From NCBI RefSeq assembly GCF_007988965.1, contig NZ_BJVD01000004.1, forward strand, positions 1 through 64,000: a stretch of 64,000 nt of DNA. Reading direction: 5' to 3'. Position numbers and translations under genes: made by a program. Numbering within the stretch: the first letter of the stretch is position 1; each line of letters starts with the position of its first letter. The stretch is from Rummeliibacillus stabekisii. Lineage in GTDB: Bacteria > Bacillota > Bacilli > Bacillales_A > Planococcaceae. The notes beneath the pieces were generated by a model that was not told the origin of the DNA, ran no database searches, and worked only from the letters and a program-made list of their open reading frames with translations. Positions 16,227 to 24,521 of this stretch are shown piece after piece.

Positions 16227-16799
16227 TTAAGAATTGTGGCGATTAAACGATGGTTCGAATAGGTACTTGTTATACCAACTCTTATCAAACTCTAAATGTA
16301 ATAACTCACCAAACTGTATTGCAAAATCTATAAAAGAGGATCCTTTAGCAGTTAACAGATTGCGATCAACTACAACTGGAGAATCTACAAATATACCTTC
16401 GTTGAAAGTTCCTAAAAAGGCACGCTGGTCTTCCGTTAATCCAGTTGTATATTTTCGCCCATTTAATAATCCACTCATAGATAAAAGATAGGGAGCGCTT
16501 GAAATGGCTCCTATGACGATATCTCTCTGCTTAAAAAGATTTAGAAATGATTTTAATTCAGTGTGATTAACTAAGTGTTCGAAATCATCGACTCCTGGAA
16601 GTACGATACTATCTAATTGATGTATATCAATATCCTTTATAGTGGTTTCAGGGATACATGGAAGACCAGCTTCTCCTTTAACTACTTCATGCTCTAAACC
16701 AATATATATGGTTTGCTTCTGTCCTTGCATAAGTACAGATAAGAGTACCGATAATTCATATTCGCTAAATCTGGGATATAAAAGGATTCCTGTGTACAT
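16227..16799 (-). CDS. DJ-1/PfpI family protein lacking the nucleophile cysteine
   Basis: 190 residues of the class-I glutamine-amidotransferase-like fold: MYTGILLYPRFSEYELSVLLSVL at the start with the conserved Glu14, LDSIVLPGVDD, then the elbow GAISSAPYLLSMSGLLNGRKYTTG. In active members the elbow holds Cys (AICxGP/AICxAP); here it is Ser100. The protein may therefore be a binding protein or use Ser, rather than act as a deglycase or protease. It lies alone between other small genes; the start ATG 16799 follows AGGAG. Confidence 0.78.
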   Translation of the reverse strand: MYTGILLYPRFSEYELSVLLSVLMQGQKQTIYIGLEHEVVKGEAGLPCIPETTIKDIDIHQLDSIVLPGVDDFEHLVNHTELKSFLNLFKQRDIVIGAISSAPYLLSMSGLLNGRKYTTGLTEDQRAFLGTFNEGIFVDSPVVVDRNLLTAKGSSFIDFAIQFGELLHLEFDKSWYNKYLFEPSFNRHNS

Positions 16800-16920
16800 A
16801 TGTTTATTCTCCTATGATTTTGAGTGAGTAGATTTCAAGCAATATATTCCTAACTTTAATAATTCTGTATATGTAGTAAAATGGAAATGAAAATCAATCA
16901 GGCTATAGTGAGGGGTTCAA

Positions 16921-17238
16921 TTGGGTACAAAAGATTACTTTAAAAACTTATTGAAAATCGTCTGTGAAGATGAAAATTTACCATTGCAAAAAGTAAAATA
17001 TACTCGTACTGATAATAATGTGTATATCAGTATTAGGAATAATATAAAAGGAGACGTAGAGTTAGATGTTATAGAAATCTTAAGTAACTTACTTCACATT
17101 TTAGTTCCTTTGAAAATAGATTTTAGGCACTATTACACTTTATATCCACATAAAAAAGGGCTAGACGAATTTGTAATAGTATTTAAAAAAGAAGATTATT
17201 TAAATTTGAATTTAAAGCTCGAAACAGGAGATTTTTAA
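16921..17238 (+). CDS. Hypothetical protein, 105 residues
   Basis: TTG start with AGGGG 5 bases upstream, and a clear terminator follows. The sequence is Lys/Asp/Leu-rich, without signal peptide or membrane helix, and looks like a compact alpha/beta protein (VYISIRNNIKGDVELDVIEILSNLLHIL). I do not recognise the family. The low GC relative to the neighbours suggests recent gain. Confidence 0.5.
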   Translation: MGTKDYFKNLLKIVCEDENLPLQKVKYTRTDNNVYISIRNNIKGDVELDVIEILSNLLHILVPLKIDFRHYYTLYPHKKGLDEFVIVFKKEDYLNLNLKLETGDF

Positions 17239-17246
17239 GTAAATTG

Positions 17247-17296
17247 AAACCCCACTTTATATACCACTGTCTTGTTCGTGTTAAAGAGGGGTTTTT
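17247..17296 (+). terminator. Terminator after the 105-residue gene
   Basis: AAACCCC-A-CTTTA pairs with TAAAG-A-GGGGTTT around a long loop, followed by TTATTT. Confidence 0.75.
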
Positions 17297-17310
17297 ATTT
17301 ACCTCTCATA

Positions 17311-17661
17311 TTATTCCTGATAACTCCTCAATTCCTCACTCAAAAGAAAATCCCCATGTGCATCTCTTAAGAAGGGAAGGACATCGACAATGGCGTCAAG
17401 GTTTAATTCACCATAGATATGTGGATATTCTCTTCCATAATTGCCGTCGTCCTCCCATTTGATTTCTGCTTCGACTTTATCGGTGTCTATGCACAACAGT
17501 AATGGATCTTTTATTTCCTTAAAGTATGGAGCTACACGCCAAAAGTCTTCGATAGAGGCGCAATGGATAAAATTACTTGAACCAAGCAATTCCTTACCAT
17601 AATATTTGTCTTTCTTAACAGTTTCCCATTCTTGTTGTGTTAAGCAATGTAAAATGATCAT
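17311..17661 (-). CDS. DUF952 family protein
   Basis: 116 residues from ATG 17661 (GGAG 7 bases upstream). It has the DUF952 pattern: MIILHCLTQQEW, then LGSSNFIHCASIEDFWRVAPYF, LLLCIDTDKVEAEIKWE and YPHIYGELNLDAIVDVLPF. The conserved His residues (IHC, HIYG) suggest a small enzyme with an ADP-ribosyltransferase-like or glutathione-S-transferase-adjacent fold in some fusions; the activity is unproven. The ATG overlaps the upstream stop (ATGA), so it is translationally coupled to the membrane protein gene at 17658. Confidence 0.85.
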   Translation of the reverse strand: MIILHCLTQQEWETVKKDKYYGKELLGSSNFIHCASIEDFWRVAPYFKEIKDPLLLCIDTDKVEAEIKWEDDGNYGREYPHIYGELNLDAIVDVLPFLRDAHGDFLLSEELRSYQE

Positions 17662-18734
17662 TCTCTTTCTCCGTCCTTTGATAGTAGTTCTTGGCATACC
17701 CCTAAAAAGAGGTGAGGTTCATCTGGACTAAGATGAATTTTAGTCACCTTTTTCGTAAAGCCATACATCAATTTTACTTCCTGTGGTGTGTAGCAATCAA
17801 TTTCAATAGCAGGCTTTTCTTTTATAAAATCGGGAAGAACGGCATCAAGCGTTATATCTGCTTCCGCTTTGGATATTTTTTCTGGCCCTTGATACACGTG
17901 TACACTTTTTATTTGTGATAAGGGAATGGATAGTTGTTTCATAACACCAATTTGCATATGCAGCATTTTATCTGTCATCACAATGGGACATAATCGAACT
18001 GCCTGAATCTCAGCCACGAATATTATTAGCCCATACAGATTCAAAATTAAAAGAATGATGGATACAGTAGGACTCCAATTATGAAGCAACCAATGAAATC
18101 CAATAGATTCAAAAATGAGAGCATGAATAAGCATGATATACACTGCGATAAAGCTTGTTTTTTTATGGAATGTAAAGGTTCTATATTTAGTCGATGCAAT
18201 AGGAGGCTCTGCTTTCCAAGAAAATAAGCTGTAATACCAGATAGATAATTCAGTACTGAACATATCCAGGGTTCTAGAGGGTTTTAAATGATTAGCAAGA
18301 CCTGAGCTTAATCGGTATTGAAATATGGGGATGCCTTCCTGTGATAGCTTGAATTGCTTCATTACGGCAGGGAGCTTAGTTAGCAGTTTATATACCACAT
18401 AAAGTTCTAATGAGATAAAGATCCCTTCAGCTAAAAATAAAATGATAGGAACAAATGAATAGCTTGAATAAAGACCGCCTGGGACTATAAGGTTTGCTGT
18501 GTAAAAACCAATAATTATGACTGGAAGCACATACTTCAAGGAATACTTTTTACGAATGATAAAGAGATAGGTCAGTAAAGGAATAACCAGCATGAAGTCT
18601 AACATAGTGCCTAACACCATGTTTTTTGGAACAGGCTGCAAGGCATCAAGACGATAGGCGAGTGCATTCGAGCCAACTACAGCTGTAAGAAGAAAAAGAA
18701 ACCAAAACCTTTTTGTTTTTGAAATAGAAAGCAT
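17658..18734 (-). CDS. Membrane protein of the type often misnamed beta-carotene monooxygenase
   Basis: 358 residues from ATG 18734 (GGGAGG 6 bases upstream). The N-terminal half has several membrane helices (FWFLFLLTAVVGSNALAY, VLGTMLDFMLVIPLLTYLFI, YVLPVIIIGFY, FVPIILFLAEGIFISLELYVVY). Two more come near residues 205-265, and the cytoplasmic C-terminal part has a PH-like look (MHMQIGVMKQLSIPLSQIKSVHVY). Bacillus homologues are often annotated as beta-carotene 15,15'-monooxygenase without evidence; no iron-binding histidine set is visible here, so I do not use that name. It forms an operon with DUF952. Confidence 0.65.
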   Translation of the reverse strand: MLSISKTKRFWFLFLLTAVVGSNALAYRLDALQPVPKNMVLGTMLDFMLVIPLLTYLFIIRKKYSLKYVLPVIIIGFYTANLIVPGGLYSSYSFVPIILFLAEGIFISLELYVVYKLLTKLPAVMKQFKLSQEGIPIFQYRLSSGLANHLKPSRTLDMFSTELSIWYYSLFSWKAEPPIASTKYRTFTFHKKTSFIAVYIMLIHALIFESIGFHWLLHNWSPTVSIILLILNLYGLIIFVAEIQAVRLCPIVMTDKMLHMQIGVMKQLSIPLSQIKSVHVYQGPEKISKAEADITLDAVLPDFIKEKPAIEIDCYTPQEVKLMYGFTKKVTKIHLSPDEPHLFLGVCQELLSKDGERE

Positions 18735-18886
18735 CGTATTCCTCCCTTCTATTTTCATTTTATGAAATTCGCTATGGAATTGGTAGTATCAAATGTGAAA
18801 AAATTCCTACATTTTGAGAGGCGCATATTTTCGAAACAAAAGGGTATAGATAAAGAAGTAATGCCAATAAGAAGGGTGGTTTGTAT

Positions 18887-19042
18887 ATGGATAAGTATAA
18901 GATTGAACAAGAGAATGGTTCAATGGCCACTTCATTTGAAGAAGTACAACAGCTTGGCAAGCAAATGGAAAAACGCCGAGATGAAGAGGATTTAGAGGAA
19001 GCAGGTCGTCAGTCAGATCCAGAACAATTTGATGATGAATAA
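18887..19042 (+). CDS. Small acidic protein, 51 residues
   Basis: ATG 18887 is preceded by AAGGGTGG, and the frame MDKYKIEQENGSMATSFEE ends in DPEQFDDE. It is highly charged with a predicted helix in the middle, and has no cysteine or membrane segment. It resembles in style the small acidic proteins of Bacillus whose functions are unknown. A strong terminator lies 4 bases after the stop, supporting a real gene. It is too short for confident family assignment. Confidence 0.55.
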   Translation: MDKYKIEQENGSMATSFEEVQQLGKQMEKRRDEEDLEEAGRQSDPEQFDDE

Positions 19043-19045
19043 ACA

Positions 19046-19080
19046 AAAGGCTGTCCCGTTATATGAACGGGACAGCCTTT
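19046..19080. terminator. Bidirectional terminator between the acidic gene and the purine permease
   Basis: A perfect 15-bp stem AAAGGCTGTCCCGTT / AACGGGACAGCCTTT with a 5-base loop. It shares the GGCTGTCC arm with the terminator at 16012. Confidence 0.92.
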
Positions 19081-19087
19081 CTTATCG

Positions 19088-20386
19088 TTATTGCAAGAAT
19101 ATCAGCTGGATAGCAAATAGGATGGCAAATAAGTAAAGAAGCGGGTGCACCTTTTTCGCCTCGCCTTTCACTATTTTTAGAATTGGGTAAGAAATAAAGC
19201 CGAATGCAATACCTGTTGAAATGCTAGATGTTAAGGGCATAATCAAAATAATCAAGAATGCCGGGAATGCTTCATCAAAGCTATGCCAGTCAATGTCTTT
19301 TACAGAAGATATCATCAATGTACCTACAATAACAAGTGCTGGTGAAGTAATAGCAGAAACGCCGGATACAGCTGTCACTAAAGGACCGAAGAAAGAGGCA
19401 ATGATAAAGAATACTGCAACTGTCAATGATGTTAAACCAGTTCGGCCGCCAGCTGCTACGCCTGCGGAAGATTCTACAAAGGCAGTAGTCGGGCTTGTCC
19501 CAAACATAGAACCAACAATTGTTCCTAGTGAATCAGCTAATAATGCCTTGCGCGCACGAGGCAATTCATTGTTTTTCATCAAACCTGCTTGTTTCATGAC
19601 ACCCACCAGTGTACCTGTAGTATCAAACAGCGTTACAAGAATGAAAGAAAAGACCACGCCATATAGTCCATAATGGATTACGTTGGAGAATGCTTCGATT
19701 GGATTCCAAACGAGTATGCCTTTTGGTAGGTGAGGCAGAGCCACAACATGGTGGATTTTAAGCTGCCCTGTTACTATTGCGATAATACCTGTTATAACCA
19801 TCCCTATAAACAAGGAACCTTGGATGTTACGGACCATTAGAATAACCGTAATTGCAAGACCAACTAATGTTAGCAGTGCATTTGCCGAGGATAAGTCGCC
19901 TAATGCTACAAGTGTACTATCGCTTTTTACGATGACATCACCTGATTTCAAACCAAGAAAAGCAATAAATAAACCGATACCGGCTGTGATGGAGCGCTTA
20001 ATGTTTTCAGGAATAGCTGTGATCAGCTTTGCACGAAGTGGTGTAAGCGATAGAATAATGAACACAATCCCTGCGACGAACACCGAAGAAAATGCGGTCA
20101 TATAATCCATTTTTCCGTTAGAGCCAAGAACAACCGAGTAGGTGAAAAAGGCATTTAAACCCATTCCCGGAGCGATAGCGATTGGATAATTAGCACAAAG
20201 CGCCATCCATAAGGTACCAACCACGGCGGAGATAATGGTTGCCATAAATACTTGGTCAACAGGTACACCTGCATCATGCAAGATTTTTGGGTTAACCACA
20301 ATGATATATACCATAGCTAGAAATGTTGTCATTCCAGCAGTTAATTCTGTTTTTGCATTAGTATTATATTCTTTTAGACGAAACAA
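19088..20386 (-). CDS. pbuG: NCS2/AzgA-type purine permease (PbuG/PbuO-like)
   Basis: 432 residues from TTG 20386, with AGAAGG 7 bases upstream. It is an NCS2 permease of the AzgA branch: MFRLKEYNTNAKTELTAGMTTFLAMVYIIVVNP at the N-terminus, GLNAFFTY in helix 3, and the signature FGTSPTTAFVESSAGVAAGGRTGLTS (about residue 300). About 12-14 helices. This branch imports hypoxanthine/guanine (PbuG) or adenine (PbuO); sequence alone cannot separate them. No purine riboswitch is visible upstream; a pair of PurR-box-like sites is. Confidence 0.88.
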   Translation of the reverse strand: MFRLKEYNTNAKTELTAGMTTFLAMVYIIVVNPKILHDAGVPVDQVFMATIISAVVGTLWMALCANYPIAIAPGMGLNAFFTYSVVLGSNGKMDYMTAFSSVFVAGIVFIILSLTPLRAKLITAIPENIKRSITAGIGLFIAFLGLKSGDVIVKSDSTLVALGDLSSANALLTLVGLAITVILMVRNIQGSLFIGMVITGIIAIVTGQLKIHHVVALPHLPKGILVWNPIEAFSNVIHYGLYGVVFSFILVTLFDTTGTLVGVMKQAGLMKNNELPRARKALLADSLGTIVGSMFGTSPTTAFVESSAGVAAGGRTGLTSLTVAVFFIIASFFGPLVTAVSGVSAITSPALVIVGTLMISSVKDIDWHSFDEAFPAFLIILIMPLTSSISTGIAFGFISYPILKIVKGEAKKVHPLLYLFAILFAIQLIFLQ

Positions 20387-20403
20387 TTGAAAACCTTCTT
20401 TCT

Positions 20404-20447
20404 AAATACGAACGATAAAAACAACATATTATATATTATTCGTTCTT
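20404..20447. promoter_or_regulatory. Candidate inverted pair of PurR boxes upstream of the purine permease
   Basis: AAATACGAACGAT (20404-20416, plus strand) and AAGAACGAATAAT (20447-20435, minus strand) match the Bacillus PurBox AWWWCCGAACWWT at about 11 and 10 of 13 positions. They face each other across 18 bases. Paired inverted boxes are how PurR binds. The match is imperfect, so this is a candidate only. Confidence 0.45.
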
Positions 20448-20629
20448 ACGTTAAATTTCAACCCTAAATCAGAAATCCGATATTCTCTAAATACTCAGGC
20501 AATAGTGTATAATAGAATGAAACTTTAACTTCAATGGCGATATTATGCCCTATTGAAGAAAGTGCCAACACACTTTTTAGGCTGTTACCCCATTCATGTG
20601 GAGTAAAAACACAATAAGGAGGAGTTAAT

Positions 20630-21457
20630 ATGTATTCAATCACTTCTACAAAAAAATTACATAATGGAATCGAAATGCCGCGTTTTGGTCTTGGTGTCTA
20701 TAAAATGACAGAACCGGAAGAGGCATTCAATGCGATCAAGAAGGCGTTAGATACTGGATATATTGCAGTAGATACAGCTGCATTATATGGCAATGAAAAA
20801 CAAGTAGGTGAAGCTGTACGGGCATCGGGCAAAAGAAGAGAAGAAATTTTTATCACATCGAAAGTTTGGAATACAGATCAGGGATATGATGAAACATTAA
20901 GAGCATTTGAAAAAACGTTGAAAGAATTAGATACAGATTATTTAGATTTGTATCTTACACATTGGCCGGTACCGGATAAATTCATGGATACGTATCGAGC
21001 AATCGAGCGTTTATATGAAGAAAAGCTAATCCAAGTGTCTGGGGTATCGAATCATGAAATTCATCATTTAGAAAAAATATTTGCACAAGCAAATATCCAG
21101 CCAATGGTGAATCAAGTTGAGCTGCATCCTTATCTTACCCAAGAAGAGCTTCGCCAATTCTGCCAAAAGCATGATATTGCGATTACTGCATGGTCACCAC
21201 TTGGACGCGGGGAAGTATTGAAGGATGAAACCATTCGAGCGATCGGCGAAAAATATGACAAATCAATTGCTCAAACAATTATCAGATGGCATCTGCAAAG
21301 CGATCATATTGTTATTCCGAAATCAGTTACACCAAGCCGTATTGAAGAAAATGCTGAAATATTCGATTTTGAATTAAGTCAAGAGGATATGAAAGCGATT
21401 GATGGGCTGAACCGAGACCAACGTTTTGGCTCACACCCTGACCATTTTAATTATTAA
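20630..21457 (+). CDS. Aldo/keto reductase
   Basis: 275 residues with AAGGAGGAG before the ATG. The AKR catalytic tetrad is present: Asp and Tyr in VDTAALYGNEKQVG, Lys in ITSKVWNTDQGYD, His in YLTHWPVP. The NADPH-binding C-terminal block IPKSVTPSRIEENAEIFDFEL is complete. It is close to the YvgN/YtbE group of B. subtilis, which reduce methylglyoxal and other aldehydes with NADPH. The 170-base leader upstream holds a small hairpin (20585-20606) but no recognised riboswitch. Confidence 0.92.
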   Translation: MYSITSTKKLHNGIEMPRFGLGVYKMTEPEEAFNAIKKALDTGYIAVDTAALYGNEKQVGEAVRASGKRREEIFITSKVWNTDQGYDETLRAFEKTLKELDTDYLDLYLTHWPVPDKFMDTYRAIERLYEEKLIQVSGVSNHEIHHLEKIFAQANIQPMVNQVELHPYLTQEELRQFCQKHDIAITAWSPLGRGEVLKDETIRAIGEKYDKSIAQTIIRWHLQSDHIVIPKSVTPSRIEENAEIFDFELSQEDMKAIDGLNRDQRFGSHPDHFNY

Positions 21458-21460
21458 AAA

Positions 21461-21493
21461 ATAGTCCATCCTTTTTTAGGATGGACTATCTTT
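21461..21493. terminator. Terminator between the aldo/keto reductase and the thioredoxin-like gene
   Basis: An 11-bp stem ATAGTCCATCC / GGATGGACTAT with a 7-base loop, flanked by A and T tracts on both sides. Confidence 0.88.
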
Positions 21494-21498
21494 ATTTC

Positions 21499-22023
21499 TT
21501 ACTTATCTTTATCTTTCAAAATCGACGCTTCAAAGAATTGCTTAAACGTCTCTTTTGTTTGTTCTCCTACCACACGAAGCTGTTCCTTGCCATCTTTATA
21601 GTAAACAAGGGTTGGCGTACCTTCGATTTGATATTGATCCCATCCTTGTTCAAATTCAAGAAGGTTGTACTGATCTACGTGAACACCCATATCTTTTGCG
21701 AGAGGCATCAGGATTGGCGAAACTTTTTTACAATGTGGACAATCTGATTTGAAGAAATAGACCATTTCTTTTTTGCCACTTGCAATTTTCTTTTCCAACT
21801 CTTCAGGCAAGATGATATTTTGATAATTTTTATCATCCAGCAAATTAATAGTTGATTGTTGAAGCGAGTCTTTTTTATACGGATTGTCAGCTAGTTTATC
21901 TTTGTTTGATTGGTTATTCAAGAAGTAGAGTGCTACAAATGCAATAACTACAATTAAACCGATAACTAATAGGACTGTTAGTTTATTGTCATTCTTTTTT
22001 GTATTCGATGTGTTTTTAGCCAA
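21499..22023 (-). CDS. Membrane-anchored thioredoxin-like thiol-disulfide protein
   Basis: 174 residues from TTG, behind AAGGGGG. One N-terminal membrane helix (TVLLVIGLIVVIAFVALYFL) puts the thioredoxin domain outside. The active site is CPHC (Cys95, Cys98), with the cis-Pro in EGTPTLVYY. CPHC is the motif of DsbA/BdbD-type oxidants. The gene starts right after the stop of bdbC (1 base between), so the two form an operon in which BdbC re-oxidises this protein. It is shorter and simpler than B. subtilis BdbD, without its helical insert. Confidence 0.85.
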   Translation of the reverse strand: MAKNTSNTKKNDNKLTVLLVIGLIVVIAFVALYFLNNQSNKDKLADNPYKKDSLQQSTINLLDDKNYQNIILPEELEKKIASGKKEMVYFFKSDCPHCKKVSPILMPLAKDMGVHVDQYNLLEFEQGWDQYQIEGTPTLVYYKDGKEQLRVVGEQTKETFKQFFEASILKDKDK

Positions 22024-22024
22024 A

Positions 22025-22450
22025 TTATTTTTCCCCCTTAAGAACGTTCAGCATAAATATGCTTGTAGCAGCAATTAAGATAAAAGCTATGAGTGATAGA
22101 AACGGTATCGTGATAAAACCGAGCCAATTGATGTAATCGCCTATGCACGACACACGGCCGCATGATACAGCGGAATCTTGTAAGAAAGGAACCTTTTGGA
22201 TTCCATAGTGATAGAGTGCTATACATGCACCTATACAAGAGAAGATAGCTGTAGTGACTGCGATGCGCGCATTTTTTTGGATATAGGCTACGCCAATAAT
22301 AATGACGAGCGGGTACATAAAGATGCGCTGAATCCAGCATAACTTGCACGGCTCATAATGCTGCACTTCAGAAAAGAACAGTGAGCCCATCGTTGCGATT
22401 AGTGATACCACCCACATAAATAGTAAGCTATTTTCCAACTTTTTTGTCAT
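22025..22450 (-). CDS. bdbC: Disulfide bond formation protein BdbC (DsbB family)
   Basis: 141 residues with four membrane helices. Two cysteine pairs face outside: Cys35-x-x-Cys38 in PCKLCWIQR and Cys97/Cys102 in SAVSCGRVSC. This is the DsbB/BdbC quinone-linked thiol oxidase: electrons pass from the secreted thioredoxin partner to menaquinone. It is co-transcribed with the CPHC thioredoxin-like gene at 21499. The start ATG follows AGGAG. Confidence 0.93.
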   Translation of the reverse strand: MTKKLENSLLFMWVVSLIATMGSLFFSEVQHYEPCKLCWIQRIFMYPLVIIIGVAYIQKNARIAVTTAIFSCIGACIALYHYGIQKVPFLQDSAVSCGRVSCIGDYINWLGFITIPFLSLIAFILIAATSIFMLNVLKGEK

Positions 22451-22537
22451 GAGTAAACTCCTAATCTTTCAAAATTGAGATATTGATTGTTGCTATTTTA
22501 GCATACCTGCATAATGGTGAAAAGTGCAAGCAGACTT

Positions 22538-22561
22538 ACTTGCTAACTTGCTAACTTGCTA
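22538..22561 (+). repeat. Three tandem copies of an 8-base unit
   Basis: ACTTGCTA occurs three times without interruption, then a partial copy (ACTT). It lies in the 200-base divergent spacer between bdbC and the histidine kinase gene, upstream of both. It may be a slippage product or a binding array. Confidence 0.8.
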
Positions 22562-22649
22562 ACTTTTGGACATGCCAACATAAATGCCAATATTAGCTAA
22601 CAATGATATGATGAATAGTATCAGTAAAAGGAAGAGGGAGCGGTAACCG

Positions 22650-23765
22650 ATGCAGCCGACAGATCATTCAAATATACGCTTATTAAAAGAGATTGCAGAA
22701 CTGCTAAATGAAGGAACTGAATTAAAGCCCATGCTAGAAGGGGCTCTCCGAAAATTTTTAGGGGGGACCAACTTTGAGACAGGCTGGATTTTCTTCATCA
22801 ACGGTAAAGGAAAGCATGAACTTTTAGCACATGATAATTTACCGGAAGCTTTGTCCTATAATAAGTGCCAATTTTTAGAAAAGGGTGGCTGCTGGTGTTT
22901 ATCGAAATATCGCAATCAAGAATTAAAGAAGGCTTCCAATATTATTGAATGTCAGCGCCTAGAAAGCGCAGCTTCTGCTAATGTAGGCGATTGTGCACGT
23001 ATCACACACCATGCAACAGTACCGCTTCAATCGGGAAAGGAACGTTTTGGTTTACTAAATGTTGCTTCTCCAAATACGATTCGCTTTACTAATGATGAAC
23101 TGGCACTACTTGAATCTGTAGCTTTCCAAATGGGTTCAGCTATTAAACGAATTCTGTTAACAAAACAAGAGCAGGAATTAGCATTGGTGCAAGAACGTAA
23201 TCGATTAGCGAGAGATCTACATGATTCTGTGAATCAACTCTTATTTTCTGTCACATTGACTTCTCGTGGCGGAGAAGAGATGACTGATCAGGTTGAAATC
23301 AAGGAAACATTTAAGGAGATACAAAATTTGACGCAAGAGGCGTTAACAGAAATGCGGGCGCTCATCTGGCAGTTACGTCCTAAGGGCTTGGAAAGCGGAC
23401 TGATGGAAGCAGTGAAAGGGTACGCTGAAATGCTCGGTTTACAGTTGAAAGTGAAAGTGACGGGGGTACTGCAATTGCCATCTCGTATTGAAGAAACGCT
23501 TTTTCGACTGACGCAAGAGGCCTTAAATAATATACGTAAACATGCAGGAGTAAAGAAGGCTGAAATTTTTGTCACCATTACAAATCGAGATGTACTGCTC
23601 GTTATTAAAGATGAAGGTCGTGGATTCCAAGTGGATTCACTTGTAAATCTACCATCGTTTGGGCTAAGGAGCATGAAAGACCGAACAACTTCTTTAGGCG
23701 GTACTATTGATTGGGTTAGTGAAATTGGAAAGGGGACGGAGATTTTAATCCGCCTGCCATACTAG
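22650..23765 (+). CDS. yhcY: GAF-domain sensor histidine kinase, YhcY/AirS-like
   Basis: 371 residues, no membrane helix. An N-terminal GAF domain (about 10-165) holds Cys73, Cys81, Cys83, Cys101 and Cys115. The HisKA_3 phosphoacceptor is His191 in ERNRLARDLHDSVNQLLF, and the HATPase domain carries EALNNIRKHAG and DEGRGF / GLRSMKDR. The layout and the cysteine cluster match S. aureus AirS (YhcS), which binds a redox-sensitive Fe-S cluster, and B. subtilis YhcY. It probably senses oxygen or redox state in the cytosol. The response regulator follows 13 bases later. Confidence 0.88.
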   Translation: MQPTDHSNIRLLKEIAELLNEGTELKPMLEGALRKFLGGTNFETGWIFFINGKGKHELLAHDNLPEALSYNKCQFLEKGGCWCLSKYRNQELKKASNIIECQRLESAASANVGDCARITHHATVPLQSGKERFGLLNVASPNTIRFTNDELALLESVAFQMGSAIKRILLTKQEQELALVQERNRLARDLHDSVNQLLFSVTLTSRGGEEMTDQVEIKETFKEIQNLTQEALTEMRALIWQLRPKGLESGLMEAVKGYAEMLGLQLKVKVTGVLQLPSRIEETLFRLTQEALNNIRKHAGVKKAEIFVTITNRDVLLVIKDEGRGFQVDSLVNLPSFGLRSMKDRTTSLGGTIDWVSEIGKGTEILIRLPY

Positions 23766-23778
23766 GGGGGAAGAAAAA

Positions 23779-24420
23779 ATGATAAAAGTGTTAATCGTGG
23801 ATGATCATCATGTTGTAAGAAGAGGCCTTTTGTTTTTCTTGAAAACACAAAAGGATATAGAAGTTGTCGGGGAAGCGAGTAACGGTAAGGAAGCGATTGA
23901 ACTGACAGCATCACTTCAACCTGATATTATCCTTATGGATTTGGTGATGCCTGAAATGGATGGAATCAAGGCAACCAAGCACATTAAAGCGAAATATCCA
24001 AATATCCAGATTATCATGCTGACAAGCTTCTCTGATCGCGATCATGTAGTTCCTGCCATAGAAGCGGGAGCAGCAGGGTATCAATTGAAAGACATTGAAC
24101 CAGATGAGCTTGTGTTGGCCATCCGTAGAGTGATGGACGGAGAGAATATTATGCATCCGCAAGTAACCACTCAGCTTATCCAAAATCAAGAAATGACCAG
24201 CGAACTGCCACATATGCTGCATCCGTTGACTAATAGGGAACAAGATGTCTTGGGAGAATTGACGAAGGGGAAAAGCAATAAAGAAATTGCGTCCTCTCTT
24301 TTTGTAACAGAAAAAACAGTCAAAACCCACATCTCTAACATTTTTGCAAAGCTTGAAGTACAGGACCGTACGCAGGCTGCATTGTACGCAGTTAAACATG
24401 GACTAACATCAACTGAATAA
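23779..24420 (+). CDS. yhcZ: NarL/FixJ-type response regulator, YhcZ/AirR-like
   Basis: 213 residues. The receiver domain has DDHH at the start, the phosphoacceptor Asp54 in ILMDLVMPEMDG, and Lys in the beta-5 loop (QLKDIEP). The C-terminal LuxR helix-turn-helix reads LTNREQDVLGELTKGKSNKEIASSLFVTEKTVKTHISNIFAKL. It forms an operon with the kinase at 22650 (GGGGGGAAG ribosome site). It should bind promoters of respiration or cell-wall genes if it works like AirR. Confidence 0.92.
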   Translation: MIKVLIVDDHHVVRRGLLFFLKTQKDIEVVGEASNGKEAIELTASLQPDIILMDLVMPEMDGIKATKHIKAKYPNIQIIMLTSFSDRDHVVPAIEAGAAGYQLKDIEPDELVLAIRRVMDGENIMHPQVTTQLIQNQEMTSELPHMLHPLTNREQDVLGELTKGKSNKEIASSLFVTEKTVKTHISNIFAKLEVQDRTQAALYAVKHGLTSTE

Positions 24421-24457
24421 CTTATTTGGATTCGAGTAATATAGATACACAAAATAA

Positions 24458-24498
24458 AACCGAGCAGATATGAAAATAAAATTCATATCCGCTCGGTT
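24458..24498. terminator. Terminator between yhcZ and the CDF gene
   Basis: AACCGAGC / GCTCGGTT and GATATGAA / TTCATATC form one long stem with a single mismatch, between convergent genes. Confidence 0.85.
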
Positions 24499-24521
24499 AC
24501 TTTTATATGAGCATTTTTAGG

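Noticed and set aside
17658-18734. Name beta-carotene 15,15'-monooxygenase for the membrane protein
   Set aside because: No iron-ligand histidine pattern; the name is a propagated database label.
20387-20629. Purine riboswitch for the permease
   Set aside because: The conserved loop and junction sequences of the purine aptamer are not seen on either strand.
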